From: Proteles cristata cristata
Lineage: Eukaryota > Chordata > Mammalia > Carnivora > Hyaenidae
DNA: 64,000 nucleotides
Assembly: GCA_017311185.1 (NCBI GenBank)
Contig: JAESUZ010005101.1
Coordinates: forward strand, 434,001 to 498,000
Reading direction: 5' to 3'
The first letter of the stretch is position 1. Each line of letters opens with the position of its first letter. The position numbers and the translations under genes were made by a program. This document shows positions 1 through 12,089 of this stretch, piece by piece. Under the pieces are notes generated by a model. That model made no database searches. It was not told where the DNA came from and worked only from the letters and a program-made list of their open reading frames with translations.

Positions 1-333
1 AGATGATGATAATAAAAATAGCAACCAAATTATCAATGCTAATTAGCATACCAGATGCTTCAGTACATTATCTCCAATTTTCATCCAACCTCCCAAAGAG
101 GGATCATCGCTCCTGCACTACAGATGTAGAAGCAGAGGGTCCCAGAAACCCAGAGCGGCAAGGTCTGGGTGCCTCTAGAGTCAAGCTGCCTTCTATTATT
201 CCAGCCTGGCTGCCTAACTCATGCCGAGTGTATTCACTTCTTCCGCCAGCCAGCCGGCACCAACTAACCGCTAAGCTAGATGCTGAAGACAACAAGAATA
301 TTTGTCACTAGGTGTCAGAGGACCCTACATTCT

Positions 334-3300
334 CTCTAAAAAAAATTATTAACTTAAATTTTTAATTTTTATTTGAGTGTGGTTGACACGCAATGTTACA
401 TTGGTTTTAGATGTACATCAGAGTGATCTGACAAGGTTCAATATCACACGAAGCTCACAAACGTAGCTACCCTCTGCCCTCATGTATTGCTCTTACAGCA
501 GCCCTGGCTATCTTCCCTGTGTTGTGCCTTTGGTACCCACGCCTCTCCCCTTCACTCATTTTGCCCATCCTCCATCTTTCTCCCTCTAGAAACTATCAGT
601 TTGTTCTCTGTGTTTACCGGTCTGGTTATGCTTTTTGTTTATTTGTGAGTTTGTTTTTGGTTTTGGTTTTGGCTTTGTTTTTCATGGGTGTAGATTCCAC
701 ACAAGAAGAAATCATATGGTATTTGTCTTCTTCAGTCTGACTTATTTCACTTAGTAGAATACCCTCTAGGTCCATCTATGTTGTTGCAAATGGCATCATC
801 TCATCCATTTGTATGGCTGTGTAATACTCCTATGTCTGTATATGTATGTGTGCGTGCGTGTGTGTGTGTGTATTACATTTTCCTTGCTCATTTGTCTATG
901 GATGGACACTTGGGTTGCTTCCATATCGTGACTATTGTAAATAATGCTGCAATAAACATAAAGGTACATATATCCTTTTAAATTTGGGCTTTTTTGGTGG
1001 GGGGGAGGTAAACACCCAGGAGAGGAATTATTGAATCATATGGAATTTCTATTTTAAATTTTTTGAGGAACCTCCAATGTCTTTTCCACAGTGGCCGCAC
1101 CAACTTACATTCCTACCAACAGTGCATGGGGGTTCTCTTTTCTCCACACCCTCCTCAATATTTGTTATTTGTCCTTTTGATTTTAGCCAAGCCAGCAGGT
1201 GTAAGGTGATTATTTCTTTATGGTTTTGATTTGCAACTGCTTGATGATTAGTGATCTTGGACATCTTTTCATGTGTCTATTGGCCATCTGTATATATATA
1301 TATATTTTTTTGGAAAAGTGTCTGTCCAGGTCCTCAGCCAATTTTTAAATTAGATTAAAATTTTTTGGCGTTGTGTAAGTTCTTTATATATTTGGGATAT
1401 TAACCCCTTATTGGATATATCATTTGCAGATATTGTCTCACATTCATTATGTTGCCTTTTTTGTTTTATTGGTGGTTTCCATCACTGTGCAAACGCTTAT
1501 TTTGGTGTAGTTGCAATAGTTGAATTTTACTTTTGTTTCCTTTAGCTTAGAAGAAATAACTAGAAAAATGTTATGGCCAACGTCAGAGCTATTACTGCCT
1601 CTGTTCTTTCCTGGGAGTTTCATAGTTTCAGGTCACACATTTAGGACTTTAATCAATTTTGAGTTTATTTTTGCGTATGGTGTCAGAGAGTGGTCCAGTT
1701 TCATTCTCTGGCATGTAGTGGTCCAGTTTTCCCAACATCTATTTGTTGAAGAAACTCCTTTTCCCCATTGTATGTTCTTGCCTCCTTTGTCATTGATTAG
1801 TTGACCATGTGTGTGGGTTTATTTCTGAATTTTCTATTCTTTTCCATTGATCTACGTGTCTGGTTTTGTGCCAGTACCATACCGTTTTGATTATTACAGC
1901 TTTGTAGTAGATCTTGAAATCTGGAATTGTGATGCCTCCAGCTGTCTTTGTATTGTTGTTGTTGAAGGTTCTTTGGCTACTGAGGCTCTTTTTTCATTCC
2001 ATACAAATTGGTGGGTTAGTCTAGTTCTGTGACAAAAAGCTGTTGTTATTTTTATAGGGACTGTATTGAATCTGTAGATGCTTTATGTCATATGGACATT
2101 TTAATGATATTATTCCTCCAATTCACAAGCACAGTATGTCTTTCCATTTATTTGTGTCCCCCTCAATTGCTTTAATCAATACTTTATAGTGTTCAGAGTA
2201 GAAACCTTTAACATCTCTGGTTGAATTTATTCCTATGTATTTTATTCTTTTGGTGCCGTTGTGAATGGAACTGTTTTCTTAATTTCTCTTTGGGCTACTT
2301 TGTTATTAGTGCATAGCAATGCTATGAATTTCTGGGTATTAATTTTGTATACTGCAACTTAACTGAATTCATTGATTACTTTGTGTGTGTGTGTGTGTGT
2401 GTGTTTGATGGAGTCTTTAGGGTTTTTGTGTATAATATCATGTCATCTGCCAATAGTGACAGTTTAATTTCTTCTTTACTAACATAGACGGTTCTAATTT
2501 CTTTTTCTTGTCTCACTGCTGTGGCGCGGACTTCCAGTACTACGTTGGTTAAAAGTGGTGAGAGCAGACATTCTTGTCTTGTTCTTAATCTCAGAGGAAA
2601 AGTTTCAGGTTTTTTTTCATTGAGTAAGATGTTCACTGTGGGGTTTTCATATATGGCCTTTATTATTTTGAGGTAGTATTATTCCGTGTTCCCTCTAAAC
2701 CCATTTTGTTGAGTGTTGTTTTTTTTTTTTATCATGAATGGATGTTGAATTTTGTCAAATGCCTTTTCGATCTACTTAGATGATCATATGATATATGATT
2801 TTTGTACTTTGTTGAGGTGGTGTGTCACATTGATTGACTTGCAAATATTGAAACGTTTTTGCATCCCTGGAATAAATCCCACCCGATTATCATGAAATGA
2901 TTCTTTTAATGTATTGTGGAATGGAGTTTGCAAATATTGTGTTGAGGATCTTTGCATTTATGTTCATCAAGGGTATTGGTCTATAGTTTTCTTTTGTGTG
3001 TGTGGTGTCTTTGTCTGATTGTGTTACCAAGGTAATGCTGACCTCATAAAATCTATTTGGAAGCTTTTCTTCCTCTTCTAGTTTTTGGAATAGTTTGAGG
3101 AGAGTAAGTATTAACTCCTCTTTAAACGGTTCAGCTATGAATTCACCTGATCCTGGACATCTATTTCCCATAGATTTTTTGTTACCAATTCAATTTCATT
3201 AATAGCTATCAGTCTGTTCAGATTTTCTACTTCTTCCTGACTCAGTTTTAGAAGATTGTAGACTTCTAGGAATTTATCCATTTCTTCTAGGTCATCCATT

Positions 3301-3435
3301 TTGTTAGCATATAATTTTTGTAATATTCTGTTATAATCTTTAGTATTTCTGTGTTGTCAGTTGTTACTCCTCCTCTCTTGTTTCTGATTTCATTTGGGCC
3401 CTCTCTTTTTTCCTTGTTAAATCTGGCTAGAGAAT
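334..3435 (-). mobile_element. LINE-1 (L1), 5'-truncated, 3' UTR plus most of ORF2
   Basis: Read on the minus strand, the right part encodes the L1 reverse transcriptase. At 2890-3171 the frame contains 'KENYRPIPLMNINAKIL', and at 2376-2636 it contains '[12 protein letters not shown]' and 'LADDMILY'. The RT core is normally FADD, so the first catalytic-motif residue has changed. The ORF2 C-terminal region lies near 1049-1260 (the translated '[20 protein letters not shown]' block). The 3' UTR side is at 340-740. Many stops and frameshifts make it dead. The 10-bp word 'cctacattct' occurs at 324-333 and again at 3436-3445, which fits a target-site duplication and sets both ends. Full-length L1 is about 6 kb, so roughly half of the 5' side is absent. 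Confidence 0.88.
2384..2404. repeat. (TG)n microsatellite inside the L1
   Basis: A run of about ten TG units lies within the ORF2 remnant and contributes the meaningless Thr-His run in the minus-strand translation. A shorter TG run is at about 855-872 in the same element. Confidence 0.9.
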
Positions 3436-3533
3436 CCTACATTCTTTTAAAACACATTTACCTTCCCCAAATCTTATTTATAGGACTGTTAACACCTCTT
3501 CAGTTCTCCAACACTCCTTTTGAATGTGAGTCT

Positions 3534-3658
3534 CTCTCTCTCTTTTTTTATTTGAGAGAGAGAGGGGGAAGGAGGGAGGGACAAAGGGAGGGAAGAAGGG
3601 AGAGAGGGTGGAAAGGAGGAAGGGAGGGAGGGAGAGAGAGGCGGAGGGAGAGAGAGAG

Positions 3659-3699
<41 letters not shown>

Positions 3700-3824
3700 A
3701 ACTGAAGCAGGCTCCACACTGAGCCCAAAGCCCAACACAGGGCTTGATCCCATGACCCTGGGATCATGACATGAGCTAGAATCAAAAGTCCAACGTTCAA
3801 CAAACCAAGCCATGCAGGTGCCCC
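3534..3824 (-). mobile_element. CAN-SINE, with expanded GA tract
   Basis: The minus strand runs from the tRNA-like head (plus-strand end 'aggtgcccc' near 3824) to a poly-A tail (poly-T at 3543-3549). Its CT-rich body has grown into about 150 bp of GA/GGA repeat (3560-3705), so the element is longer than the usual 200-230 bp. Flanks 'tgaatgtgagtct' (3521-3533) and 'tgaatgtgaatct' (3825-3837) match at 12 of 13 bases and look like the target-site duplication. Confidence 0.9.
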
Positions 3825-3837
3825 TGAATGTGAATCT

Positions 3838-4413
3838 TCCTTATATGGATTAACAGAGGTCCAGCCTTCCTGACTTAGACATCAGTTCACACGTGAGATC
3901 AGGAAAGTTCTCCTTCAGAGCAAGGGAATCTGCCACCCAAGACTCAAAAGCAGGAGTAAACATGTCTCAAACATAAGGGGTGAACTATTCCTGGGCTCCA
4001 AAGGAGAGCTTAGTGCCCTTACTTGATATCTAGACTTGTAACCACCTGTGCCAATGTGGGAAATGCCAAGAAAGCATCTTGCCCCTTATAATGGCAGCCT
4101 GTTATTATGGCCTATGATGTGATGAGGATATGGACAGCTGCAACATTTTGCCCAGGTCCTGGGCTGAAACTTCTTAAATGCTGAGAGGTTAAGCTGGAAA
4201 CATCAGCCACATTCCTTCTTATGGAAACTCTCCCCCTTGCATTGAAAGAAACATTCAAATTTTTGCCATGCTCCTTCCTGAATCTGTCACCCACCAATCC
4301 CATTTGGTAAACTCTGGCCATATTGGCCTTTTTCTTAATTTCACAGACTTTTTGCATGTGCGCTACTACCAATTTCTGGGAAGCTTTCCCATGACTCTTT
4401 TCATGGTTATCTC
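3838..4413. other. no recognised feature
   Basis: Mixed-composition single-copy-looking DNA between two SINEs. I see no coding, RNA or repeat signal that I can name. Confidence 0.4.
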
Positions 4414-4592
4414 CTTTTTCAAAATGTTTATTTATTTTTGAAAGAGAGTGAGCGAGCAGGGGAGAGGCAGAGAGAGAGGGAGACAGGCTGTCAGCACATA
4501 GCCCGATGCAGAGGCTCGAACCCGCGAACTGCGAGATCATGACCTGAGCCAAAGTCAGATGCCTAACAGACCGAGCCACCCAGGTACTCCTG
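4414..4592 (-). mobile_element. CAN-SINE
   Basis: Tail, GA-rich body (on the plus strand) and tRNA-like head in order, reading leftward. A 9-bp word 'ggttatctc' at 4405-4413 and 4593-4601 is the likely target-site duplication. The body is about 50 bp shorter than the nearby full copies. Confidence 0.88.
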
Positions 4593-4689
4593 GGTTATCT
4601 CTTTCTTATCCATAAGCCCCATGCTCAGCCCCTTCTTTCCATCACAGCATTTGTTACAAAATAAAGCAAGGATTTTTAAAAATTTTTCT

Positions 4690-4845
4690 TTTTAGTTTTT
4701 GAGTTGATGTCTTCACATTACTGTGAACTCCATCAAAGCATGTTAGTATTTGCCTTGAACACTATTACGTGCCCTGTACTCTGCAGAGTGTTAAGTAAAG
4801 CAGTTGGTCAATGCATATATGATGAATAAATAAAGGTAAAAATTA
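4690..4845 (+). mobile_element. possible LINE-2 (L2) 3' end
   Basis: Contains the order of motifs seen at L2 3' ends: 'ctgtgaactccatc', a cttgaacactatt block, a tgccctgtact block and a terminal 'gatgaataaataaa'. It is heavily decayed, so the call is tentative. Confidence 0.4.
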
Positions 4846-5539
4846 CACACACAGGTTCACACGACATATTCTTATCATTCTATTGGATTTCTTTTAAAAT
4901 CTTAAAATTTCTATGTGGAGGATGTTTTATTTTATCGTATGTTAGACCCTCAATAGGATTTTTTTAATTATAAGAATTCTATGACATAATGCTCACTGAT
5001 TTTCTCATGAGCAAGTATCGCCTACTGATATTTTTATTTTATGTGTGACAGATTAGGTGTTGGTTCAAAGGAATCACACCAGGGAATTTGTTCTAAATTC
5101 CTGAGTTACCAAAAAGGTGAGCTGAAGAATCACATGGCTCTCACGCCATCCCTTGTATAATTGCCTTATCAAAGATTTAATCATTGTAGGTATATTAGTT
5201 CTTGATTTAACAAACAATAAGTGTTAGAAAGCTGAATTACGTAAAGCCTGATTCCTGAAATGGAAAATTGAAGAATTGCAATGACAATATCTTAGTCTTG
5301 TTTTGCTTGTGGGATACAAACTACATGTGCAAATTAGTATAAATTTTCAGCTTCAAAGGTTTGAGGCTGGACTCAACAAAACAGGCCTCCAACAAATAAT
5401 TTTCATAAAATTTGGAATTTGGAGCCAATGCTCTGCTACAGTGTATTTCCAGACACCTGATGTTCATGACATTGCTAAGTAACAGGTGACCATTCTTTAA
5501 TTTTTTCTGCTATGATTCTCTTCATGCTCCTCTATTTTG
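4846..5539. other. AT-rich stretch, no recognised feature
   Basis: About 690 bp of AT-rich sequence with no open frame, repeat or RNA signature that I can name. Confidence 0.4.
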
Positions 5540-6770
5540 TCTTGCTCAGCCTCCTTCTCTGGGACCTTTTCCTCTACCTGCTGTGGCAGTGTCACTGTCC
5601 CCTAGAGAGTTAAGAACCCTCTTCTTAACTTGTCCTGTCTCCACCTGGCCATACAGTTTCATGGCTTCCATCCCTACCTGGATGCTGACGTCTTCAGCCT
5701 GGGTGTGTCTCCCCAGAATCCCAGATCTGTATTCCCAACAGCCAACTATTAAATAAGCTCTCCTTGAATGTGCTGCAAGAAACTCAGATTCAACATTTAC
5801 AAAATCAAATTCACTAACAACCCCTGACCTTTTAAAACAATCCCTGTTCTTCCTCCTCTGAAAGGCACCACCACTCACCCAGTTGCTGAGGCCAGAAACC
5901 TAGGAGTCATCCCTGAGTTACCCATTTCTTTATCTTCACACACTGTCATAATCCCAATGCTTTCAATTTTACTTGCCAAATATTTTTTGGACCTCATCCC
6001 TCTCTTCTGTGTTCTTTTTGGTTCGTGCCCTCATAGAATTAGGTGGGCATGTTCTATGCACTTTGGATTACTGTCCATTTAATCTTGGATGGCTATCTCA
6101 TCAATTTTGTTACAAGCCTGATTTTCACACGAGGACCCTGAGGCACAGAGAAGTTCAGTAACTTGAAGCTGGCAGCCAAGAGAGCTGGGGTGTGAAGGCA
6201 GGGGTCTGCATGTGTAGCCACTAGGTTAGGGTCTGTCATAATCCCTAGCCTGCAACACTGTGATAGTCTCCTAACTAATCTCGCAGCTGCTTCTTTATTC
6301 TCCTCCTAAAACTCTCCACAGAGCTACCCAAATGGTCCCTCAATCATGCAAAATTGATTAAACTTGTTTAAAAACTTTCAATGATTCCTCATCTCCTAGA
6401 AGTCCAAATCTAAAATTCTTGGCATATGGGCATTGCCCTTCATGATTCTGTCCAGCTAAGCCCTCCACCTTCCATCCCCAGAAGTCAATCACCTAATGTT
6501 GGGGCTGACCTTTCTCTCTCTAAAATACTCATGCTCAAATCTGCATCATCCTAGTAAACACCAACCCAGGCTTCAATATTCAAATGTCACCTCTTCCTTA
6601 TTTATGTCTCTGAAAAATAAGATGTTTCTTCCTTTGGCTTCCTATATGACCTGTATTGTTAACAACGATCTCGTTGCAGCAACCTAGTTGTTATTAGCCG
6701 TGTCTCTAACCTGGACTATGAGAATCTTGAGGGAGAGATAATCCCATGGACAACTTTACAGCCTAGATAT
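5540..6770 (+). mobile_element. LINE-2 (L2) 3' region
   Basis: Shows diagnostic L2 blocks in order: 'accactcacccagttgctga' and 'agaaacctaggagtcatccc' near 5870-5920, 'ctcctaactaatctc' near 6270, a 'caatgattcctcatctcct' block near 6380, and a terminal 'gactatgagaatcttgaggg' block near 6715. The minus-strand frame at 5546-5878 is antisense to this element and is not a gene. A MIR-like piece interrupts it near 6090-6240. Confidence 0.65.
6090..6240 (-). mobile_element. MIR fragment within the L2
   Basis: 'ccctgaggcacagagaagtt' followed by 'cagtaacttgaagctggcag' is the reverse complement of the MIR core. The MIR is decayed and lies between L2 blocks, so it probably inserted into the L2. Confidence 0.55.
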
Positions 6771-6984
6771 CCTTGGTGCACTGTGACATTTCTGACACAT
6801 CAGAGGTGGTCATCACACATTTAGTTATGGGTTAAGGGATAAGAAACTTGGACCTGAGAGTATGGAAAGTGATGCCTCAAAAAGTAGAGGAGAATCTGCC
6901 CAGTGAATTTTATACACATATTTTCTAGACATTTCCAGCCTTTGGGTCCAATCACCCATCTAACACTTGATTCTCTTTTACCAA

Positions 6985-8000
6985 ATTCACTAATTTAATA
7001 GACATTTCTTGAATGCCTATTATGGGTCAGTACCATGCTCAGATGTGAGCAACACAAATAAGAACAAGACACAGTGCCTCCTTCTGAAGAGATCAAGTCC
7101 TTGCAGGGACTTGGTGTAGGTGTGGGGGAGCCAATAAGAATGGTCAGTCCCCATGCAGTATGGCAGAAACAGTGAGACGAGAAGACCCAGTGGGAAATGA
7201 GAGCACAGAGAAGGGGCGCCAAACCTAGGGTGATGGGGTGAAAGGAAGCCCCTTGGAGGAGGTGAGACCTCCAAGAAGGGTAGATCACATACTTTTTCAG
7301 AGAACTAAGAAAGCACTGACTTTTCTAAGCTCTGATGTACATTGCTTTTGATTTCTGATGCACCCTGATGTACAGTAATTTTGCCAAATAGGTAAGCAAG
7401 AGACGGAAAACAAAGGGTGTTGTACAACCATCCTAAGGGAACTCTGGCCTTACCCCAAAAGTTGTGGGGAACTGTGAAACATTTCAGACCAGGCAGTTTT
7501 ATAACTGACACGTGTCTTGAGAAAAATCACCCTGACAGCAGGCAACAGGGAGGCTAGAAGTTGTTCAGTACTTTAGGCAAGAGATAATGAAATTCTGGCT
7601 GAAGGTTCCACAGTGGAGAATGAGCAGTAGGCAGATATGAGATAAACTGAAGGGGGACAATCAACACAGCCTGGTGACTGAACACGGAGAGTGAGATAAC
7701 TGGGAGGGAGGAGTAAAGTGTGACCCCCAGCCCAGGAGGGTGACAGAGCCATTCATGGAGACAGGAAGTACGAGAGGAAGACCAAACTGATCAAACAGTG
7801 GGTTCATATTTGGAAGTGGTTGAGATTGTGGTGCTAGTGTTCCACCTGCGAGGCGATACTCCAGAGGATCCATTCAAAGTTCAGAGAGGAGAGTTTTGAG
7901 TTGGCGATCAAGCAGGAAAAAACATCAACATAGGAATGTTAAGGAAGAGGAGGGAAGGACTGAGGATGGACCCCTGAAAGATATCCACACAAAACATAAG
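6985..8000 (-). mobile_element. LINE-2 (L2), antisense
   Basis: The left end 'cttgaatgcctattatgggt' followed by an 'agcaacacaaataagaacaa' block is the reverse complement of the L2 3' end. Further right, the 'aaaatcaccctgacagcagg' and 'gactgaggatggacccctga' blocks also match antisense L2 as remembered. Similar copies lie at 35735-37700 and 45598-46050. The minus-strand open frames here are short and not conserved-looking. Confidence 0.55.
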
Positions 8001-9449
8001 AGGAAATGCTAGTAAAGTGACCACACAAATGCCCAGATGTCCATATTTACAAAAAAGAAGTCACAAAGTCACAGTGTTCTTACATATACAGATACTGGTG
8101 TTAGTTAACCTTTGGAGAGGGGAGGATATACTAACGCCACCGAGGAACAGGATATGTGCCATATACTCAGTAGCCAGAAGCAGGCTGTAGCTTTAATGAA
8201 TGAAAAACATGATTAAAAAAAAATCTCTCATATAAAGTCGAGGAGATTAAATGTAGTCAAGGGATGGTATGAATGCAGATATGAATAGCAATCATTGTCT
8301 CTTGGATCAAACCCTTTTGAATATTTTCCTCAATGTGCTAGTATTTATATATTTGATTTCATCTAGCCTTTGGCATGAATGTTTTCCGATTTTCATTTTG
8401 GGGGGAACACTGCTCTACTCCATAAAACTCATTAATAATGCACAAGTCCAAGCATTTCAATTGTATCAGGGTTTCATTATATTTCCTGAAAGAGAAAGAA
8501 CATGCAAGCAAGAGAACTGAAGCCTTTTCTAAAGACTTATTTTGCAGCCTTCTGCAGAAGTTCTTTGGTCCTCGTGGCGGGGGAATGTTTATCTATGTAT
8601 TTATGTAATATGCAGTCCCACAGTATCCAAGCACCTGGAAAATCTAATTAGCCTTGTCTTGATTGACTGTGTGCAGGATAATGCCACAGCCCTCAGTCTG
8701 TTCTTCGTCTCCTACAGCGTGCTTACTGTTATGAAAATGAAGACACAGTAAGAGTTTCCATGAGCAGCTGCACAACAGGCTTCTTATGGTATCTTGTCTG
8801 CACAGAATAATTGCCCATAAATAAGGAGGTCTCGCCACCAATCAGGGGCTGGGAAGTAGACTGCACCCGAGGAGAAATCACAGCGGCAGCTTTTATGACT
8901 ACACCCCAGTTACACCATTAGAGGCAGAGCATTTTTCAAACCTTGCTGGGGTTGCCCACCAGCCAACCTCATCGCATAGTTAGAGACTACAGCAAAAGCA
9001 CCAGGAAGAGGAAATTGAAGACATATTTTGTTTTGTTTTCTTATCATTTAGCAAAATGCTGCCACCACATTTGGCACTGGCTTTGAACATTTATAAAATC
9101 CATCTTATATAGGGGGTCTAACCTACCACTGGCACAAGTTGGGAGAATTTGATGGAGACAGAAATGAATGTGCCTGAGCAGAGGTAGGTTTACCAGGAAG
9201 CTGATAAAAGCTCAAGCTTTCTGGTCCCTCACTTCCAAGGTCCTGTATTCATAATTTAGTGGTCATCAGTTGGCTTTCTTTGTCTAAAAGAGGGCTCTAG
9301 AAGTCGCATAAGCTTCAGGTCCTGTAAAATATGAATCTGACCTTGGGCTCAGTCCAAGTTTTTCCCTGAAGCTGAGCCCACTTGCTGTTCTACAGAATTC
9401 TCCTTAATTCCATTCAATGATCTACCCACCCACCCCCACTGTGAGTTTT
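8001..9449. other. no recognised feature
   Basis: Some 1.4 kb without a repeat that I can name. The part near 8270-8520 is unusually free of simple repeats and CpG, but its 83-codon plus-strand frame has no protein-like motif. Confidence 0.4.
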
Positions 9450-9800
9450 AGATGGGCACAAGAGCCCACCTAGAGACTACATTTCCCCATGTTGCTAGAA
9501 GCTGGGGGGAGTCATGTGACTAGGATTTAGTCAGTGGTGTGTGACAGAAGTAATGTGGGCAATTGCTGGAGTTTCCCCCTTCTAAGGGTATACATTCCCC
9601 ATTTTTTCTTCCCCCTCTTTCTACTGGCTGGCAAAAGGCATTAATGAGAGCAGCCATCTTGGGACCCAAGGAGGAAGCCGTGTTTTAAAGGTAGCAGGTA
9701 ATGATAGACCACTTACTTCTGGACTATGACTTGGAAGAGATACAAGCTCATATTTATTTAAACTTCTGTACTATTGAGGTCTTTTTGTTGCAGCAGCTTA
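9450..9800 (+). mobile_element. MaLR/MLT-like solo LTR, family uncertain
   Basis: Blocks such as 'gtcatgtgactaggatttag', 'ggcattaatgagagcagcca', 'cttgggacccaaggaggaag' and a final 'taaacttctgtactattgag' follow the layout of a common mammalian LTR that ends in an aataaactt-type block. No internal retroviral sequence is attached. Confidence 0.5.
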
Positions 9801-11438
9801 GACTGTCCCCTTCACACCAAGAGGCCCCGCCGGGTGAAGTTTTATTTCCAAGGCAATGTGAAAGAGAGCAAGTCGGCATAGTAAGGCTGAGCCAAAGCCT
9901 TTGCAGGTTCTTGAAGAGTCAGAAGCCCATACAAATATGAGTGGCCAGGTGTGGAATCATGATTAAGAAAGGACTCAGAGTCAGGAAACTGGTGGACACA
10001 GGATGAGAAGGGGCAAGGTAGGGAGGTCCTAGAGCATGGCCTCCTGGCGCCCATGGCTTGGAACTGGGGCTTAGGCAGGTCCTGGAGAGGAGTCTGTGAG
10101 TAAAGCTAAGTCATCAGGCTTTATAACACCTGGCCCCCAACTGCCAGCCTCAGCTGATGGAACCAAAGATGAGAAACGGATCCTAAGCCAACATTTACAG
10201 GCTGTCTGGGAGCCCTGTACTGTTCTTCCTGCAGGCGTGTTCTACTCTTCAGGACATGGATTATCCTAATCACACTCTTTCTCATATGGAATCTAAAGGA
10301 GAGACCTAGAAGAGGTCAGCAGTTGGCAGTGGAGTTCGAAGCCAAAGGACAATAAGAAAGAAGACTGTAAGAAAACAGACAAAGCCACCACTCTTAGGTT
10401 CCTGGACCATTGGATGGAGGCTTAGAGCTATTGCTGTATGCCACACTTTGCTAGTTTTTCATGATGTTGCCTGGCTTTGCAGCTCTGAGAAGATATCTTG
10501 CCCTCTTTATGTCTCTGTGTAACCTTCCAATAAACCCCTTTAACTGAAATAAACTTAGCTGATTTAAAGATATAAAGCTGAGATAGCCAGATAAACTGGC
10601 ATTGTATCTCCTCTGAATTTTCCATTTCCATCTCAATCTGCATTCGCGATCTTCATGACAGAGCTACCAAATAAAGGAGGATGAAAATGAAGCCAGTTAT
10701 GTTTTTGATCACGAAGGCGTGATGAAGTTGGAAAAGTCAGGCAAGTGACGGAGTGTGTGTTACCCCTCTTTCTGATTCATCCAGACGAATCCCACAGCAG
10801 AACGACACCGTGTCATTGTTCACGTTCGCAGCAGATATAAATTTGGAATAGTTTGTGTGTATTTAGTCTCACTGCTGGAAGAGCTGATGGAACATTACAT
10901 GCTATTCTGGTTCCTTCCTGTGAATGCCAGCCCTGTTGGAGGGAGGGGGAGAGGTTTTACACTGTGATCCGAAGCCATCTACTTTAAGAAGCTATTTTCC
11001 TGAAAAGGAAAGACGATCGCCTCAGTAACACCTGGCAGGCGTCTATGAAGCTCACAGCCCTTTTACCTTATCTGATTTGTCCTTACAACTCTTTGGAGAG
11101 AAAAATGAGTGAGCCGACGAAGCATTCTTTCAATTTCAGAAAATGAGGTCCTCTGGCATTCCTGCCTTATCTATCACTTTTCTTCCGGGGCCATTCTCAT
11201 CTGCTGCTCAATCAGCCTCTTCAACATCCTTGTTCATGTTCTGGTGTCGTGATCTCTGTGTTGGAACATCTACCCTCTGTCAGCCAAGACTCAGTTTACA
11301 TCCGAGGTCCTACTGGAGTTGAAAGGGGGTGGATATTCTTCGTCTAGCAACCAGACAGTGCTGGCATGTACCGCCACGCTGCCCCGCCAGACATCTGCAG
11401 AGGTAACATGTTCCTGGTCATGTGTTAAGCACCTAGAT
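9801..11438. other. mostly unrecognised; possible old LTR near 10430-10570
   Basis: No gene seen. Near 10500-10560 the sequence 'ccaataaacccctttaactg' followed by 'aaataaacttagct' resembles the polyadenylation region of an old LTR, but I could not define its ends. A weak MIR-like stretch lies near 11050-11160. Confidence 0.3.
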
Positions 11439-11638
11439 CAGGGGTCAGCAAACTTGGGGCTGGTGGAGAAAATCTAACCTGATGCCTATTTTTGTAAGTG
11501 ATGTTTATTGGAATGTAGCCATACCTGTTTGTTGACATCTATGAATGCTTTTGTGGTTCAAAAGCAGAGTCAGGTAGGTGTTTGCAAAGCCTAAATTACA
11601 TACTCTCTGGTCTTTTCAACAAGTTTGCTGACCCTTGA
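11439..11638. mobile_element. hAT-type nonautonomous DNA transposon (MER/Charlie class)
   Basis: Starts with 'caggggtcagcaaactt' and ends with 'aagtttgctgaccctt', which are inverted copies of each other. That gives visible terminal inverted repeats around a roughly 200-bp body with no transposase. Internal 'gcctaaattacatactctct' and 'gtttattggaatgtagccat' blocks fit a widespread mammalian hAT family. The 8-bp target duplication is no longer clear. Confidence 0.75.
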
Positions 11639-11764
11639 CAGAGAGGAAAGGGATCATGCTGAATCTAACATCGAGCAGAATGGAAACACCCAGGAAATTC
11701 CTACTGACGGAAGGAGGGAAGGAGGTGTATGGAGATACAATTGCCCTGGAATCACATTAAGACA

Positions 11765-11969
11765 ATTTTTTTAATGTTTATTTATTTTTGAGAGAGAGAC
11801 AGAGTGAGTGGGGGAGGGGTGAGAGAGAGAGGAAGACAGAGAATCTGGAGCAGGCTTCAAGCTCTGAGCTGTCAGCACAAGCCCAACACGGGGCTCAGAT
11901 CCACGGACCATGAGATCGTGACCTGAGCACAAGTCAGAAACGTAATCAACTGAGCCACCCAGGTGCCCC
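11765..11969 (-). mobile_element. CAN-SINE
   Basis: Poly-T at 11766, a GA-rich body on the plus strand, then the complement of the tRNA-like head ending 'caggtgcccc'. The B box is mutated (the complement shows 'cagatccacg' where 'cgaaccc' is expected), so Pol III activity is unlikely. Confidence 0.9.
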
Positions 11970-12089
11970 AAACCACATTTTTTACATTGAGTTACAAGGA
12001 AAAAGGAGATTAAAATCAGAAAATACTCAGGCTTGGCAAGGAGGTAAGGAGGCCGAGGATGGGAGAGATTGAGATAAAAGGGGTTGTTC

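Noticed and set aside
3351..3813. Arg/Glu-rich and Ser/Leu-rich frames
   Set aside because: Both are readings of the GA-expanded SINE body.
4112..4579. 155-codon minus-strand open frame
   Set aside because: Starts in the tRNA-like part of a SINE and reads through its GA body into plain DNA.
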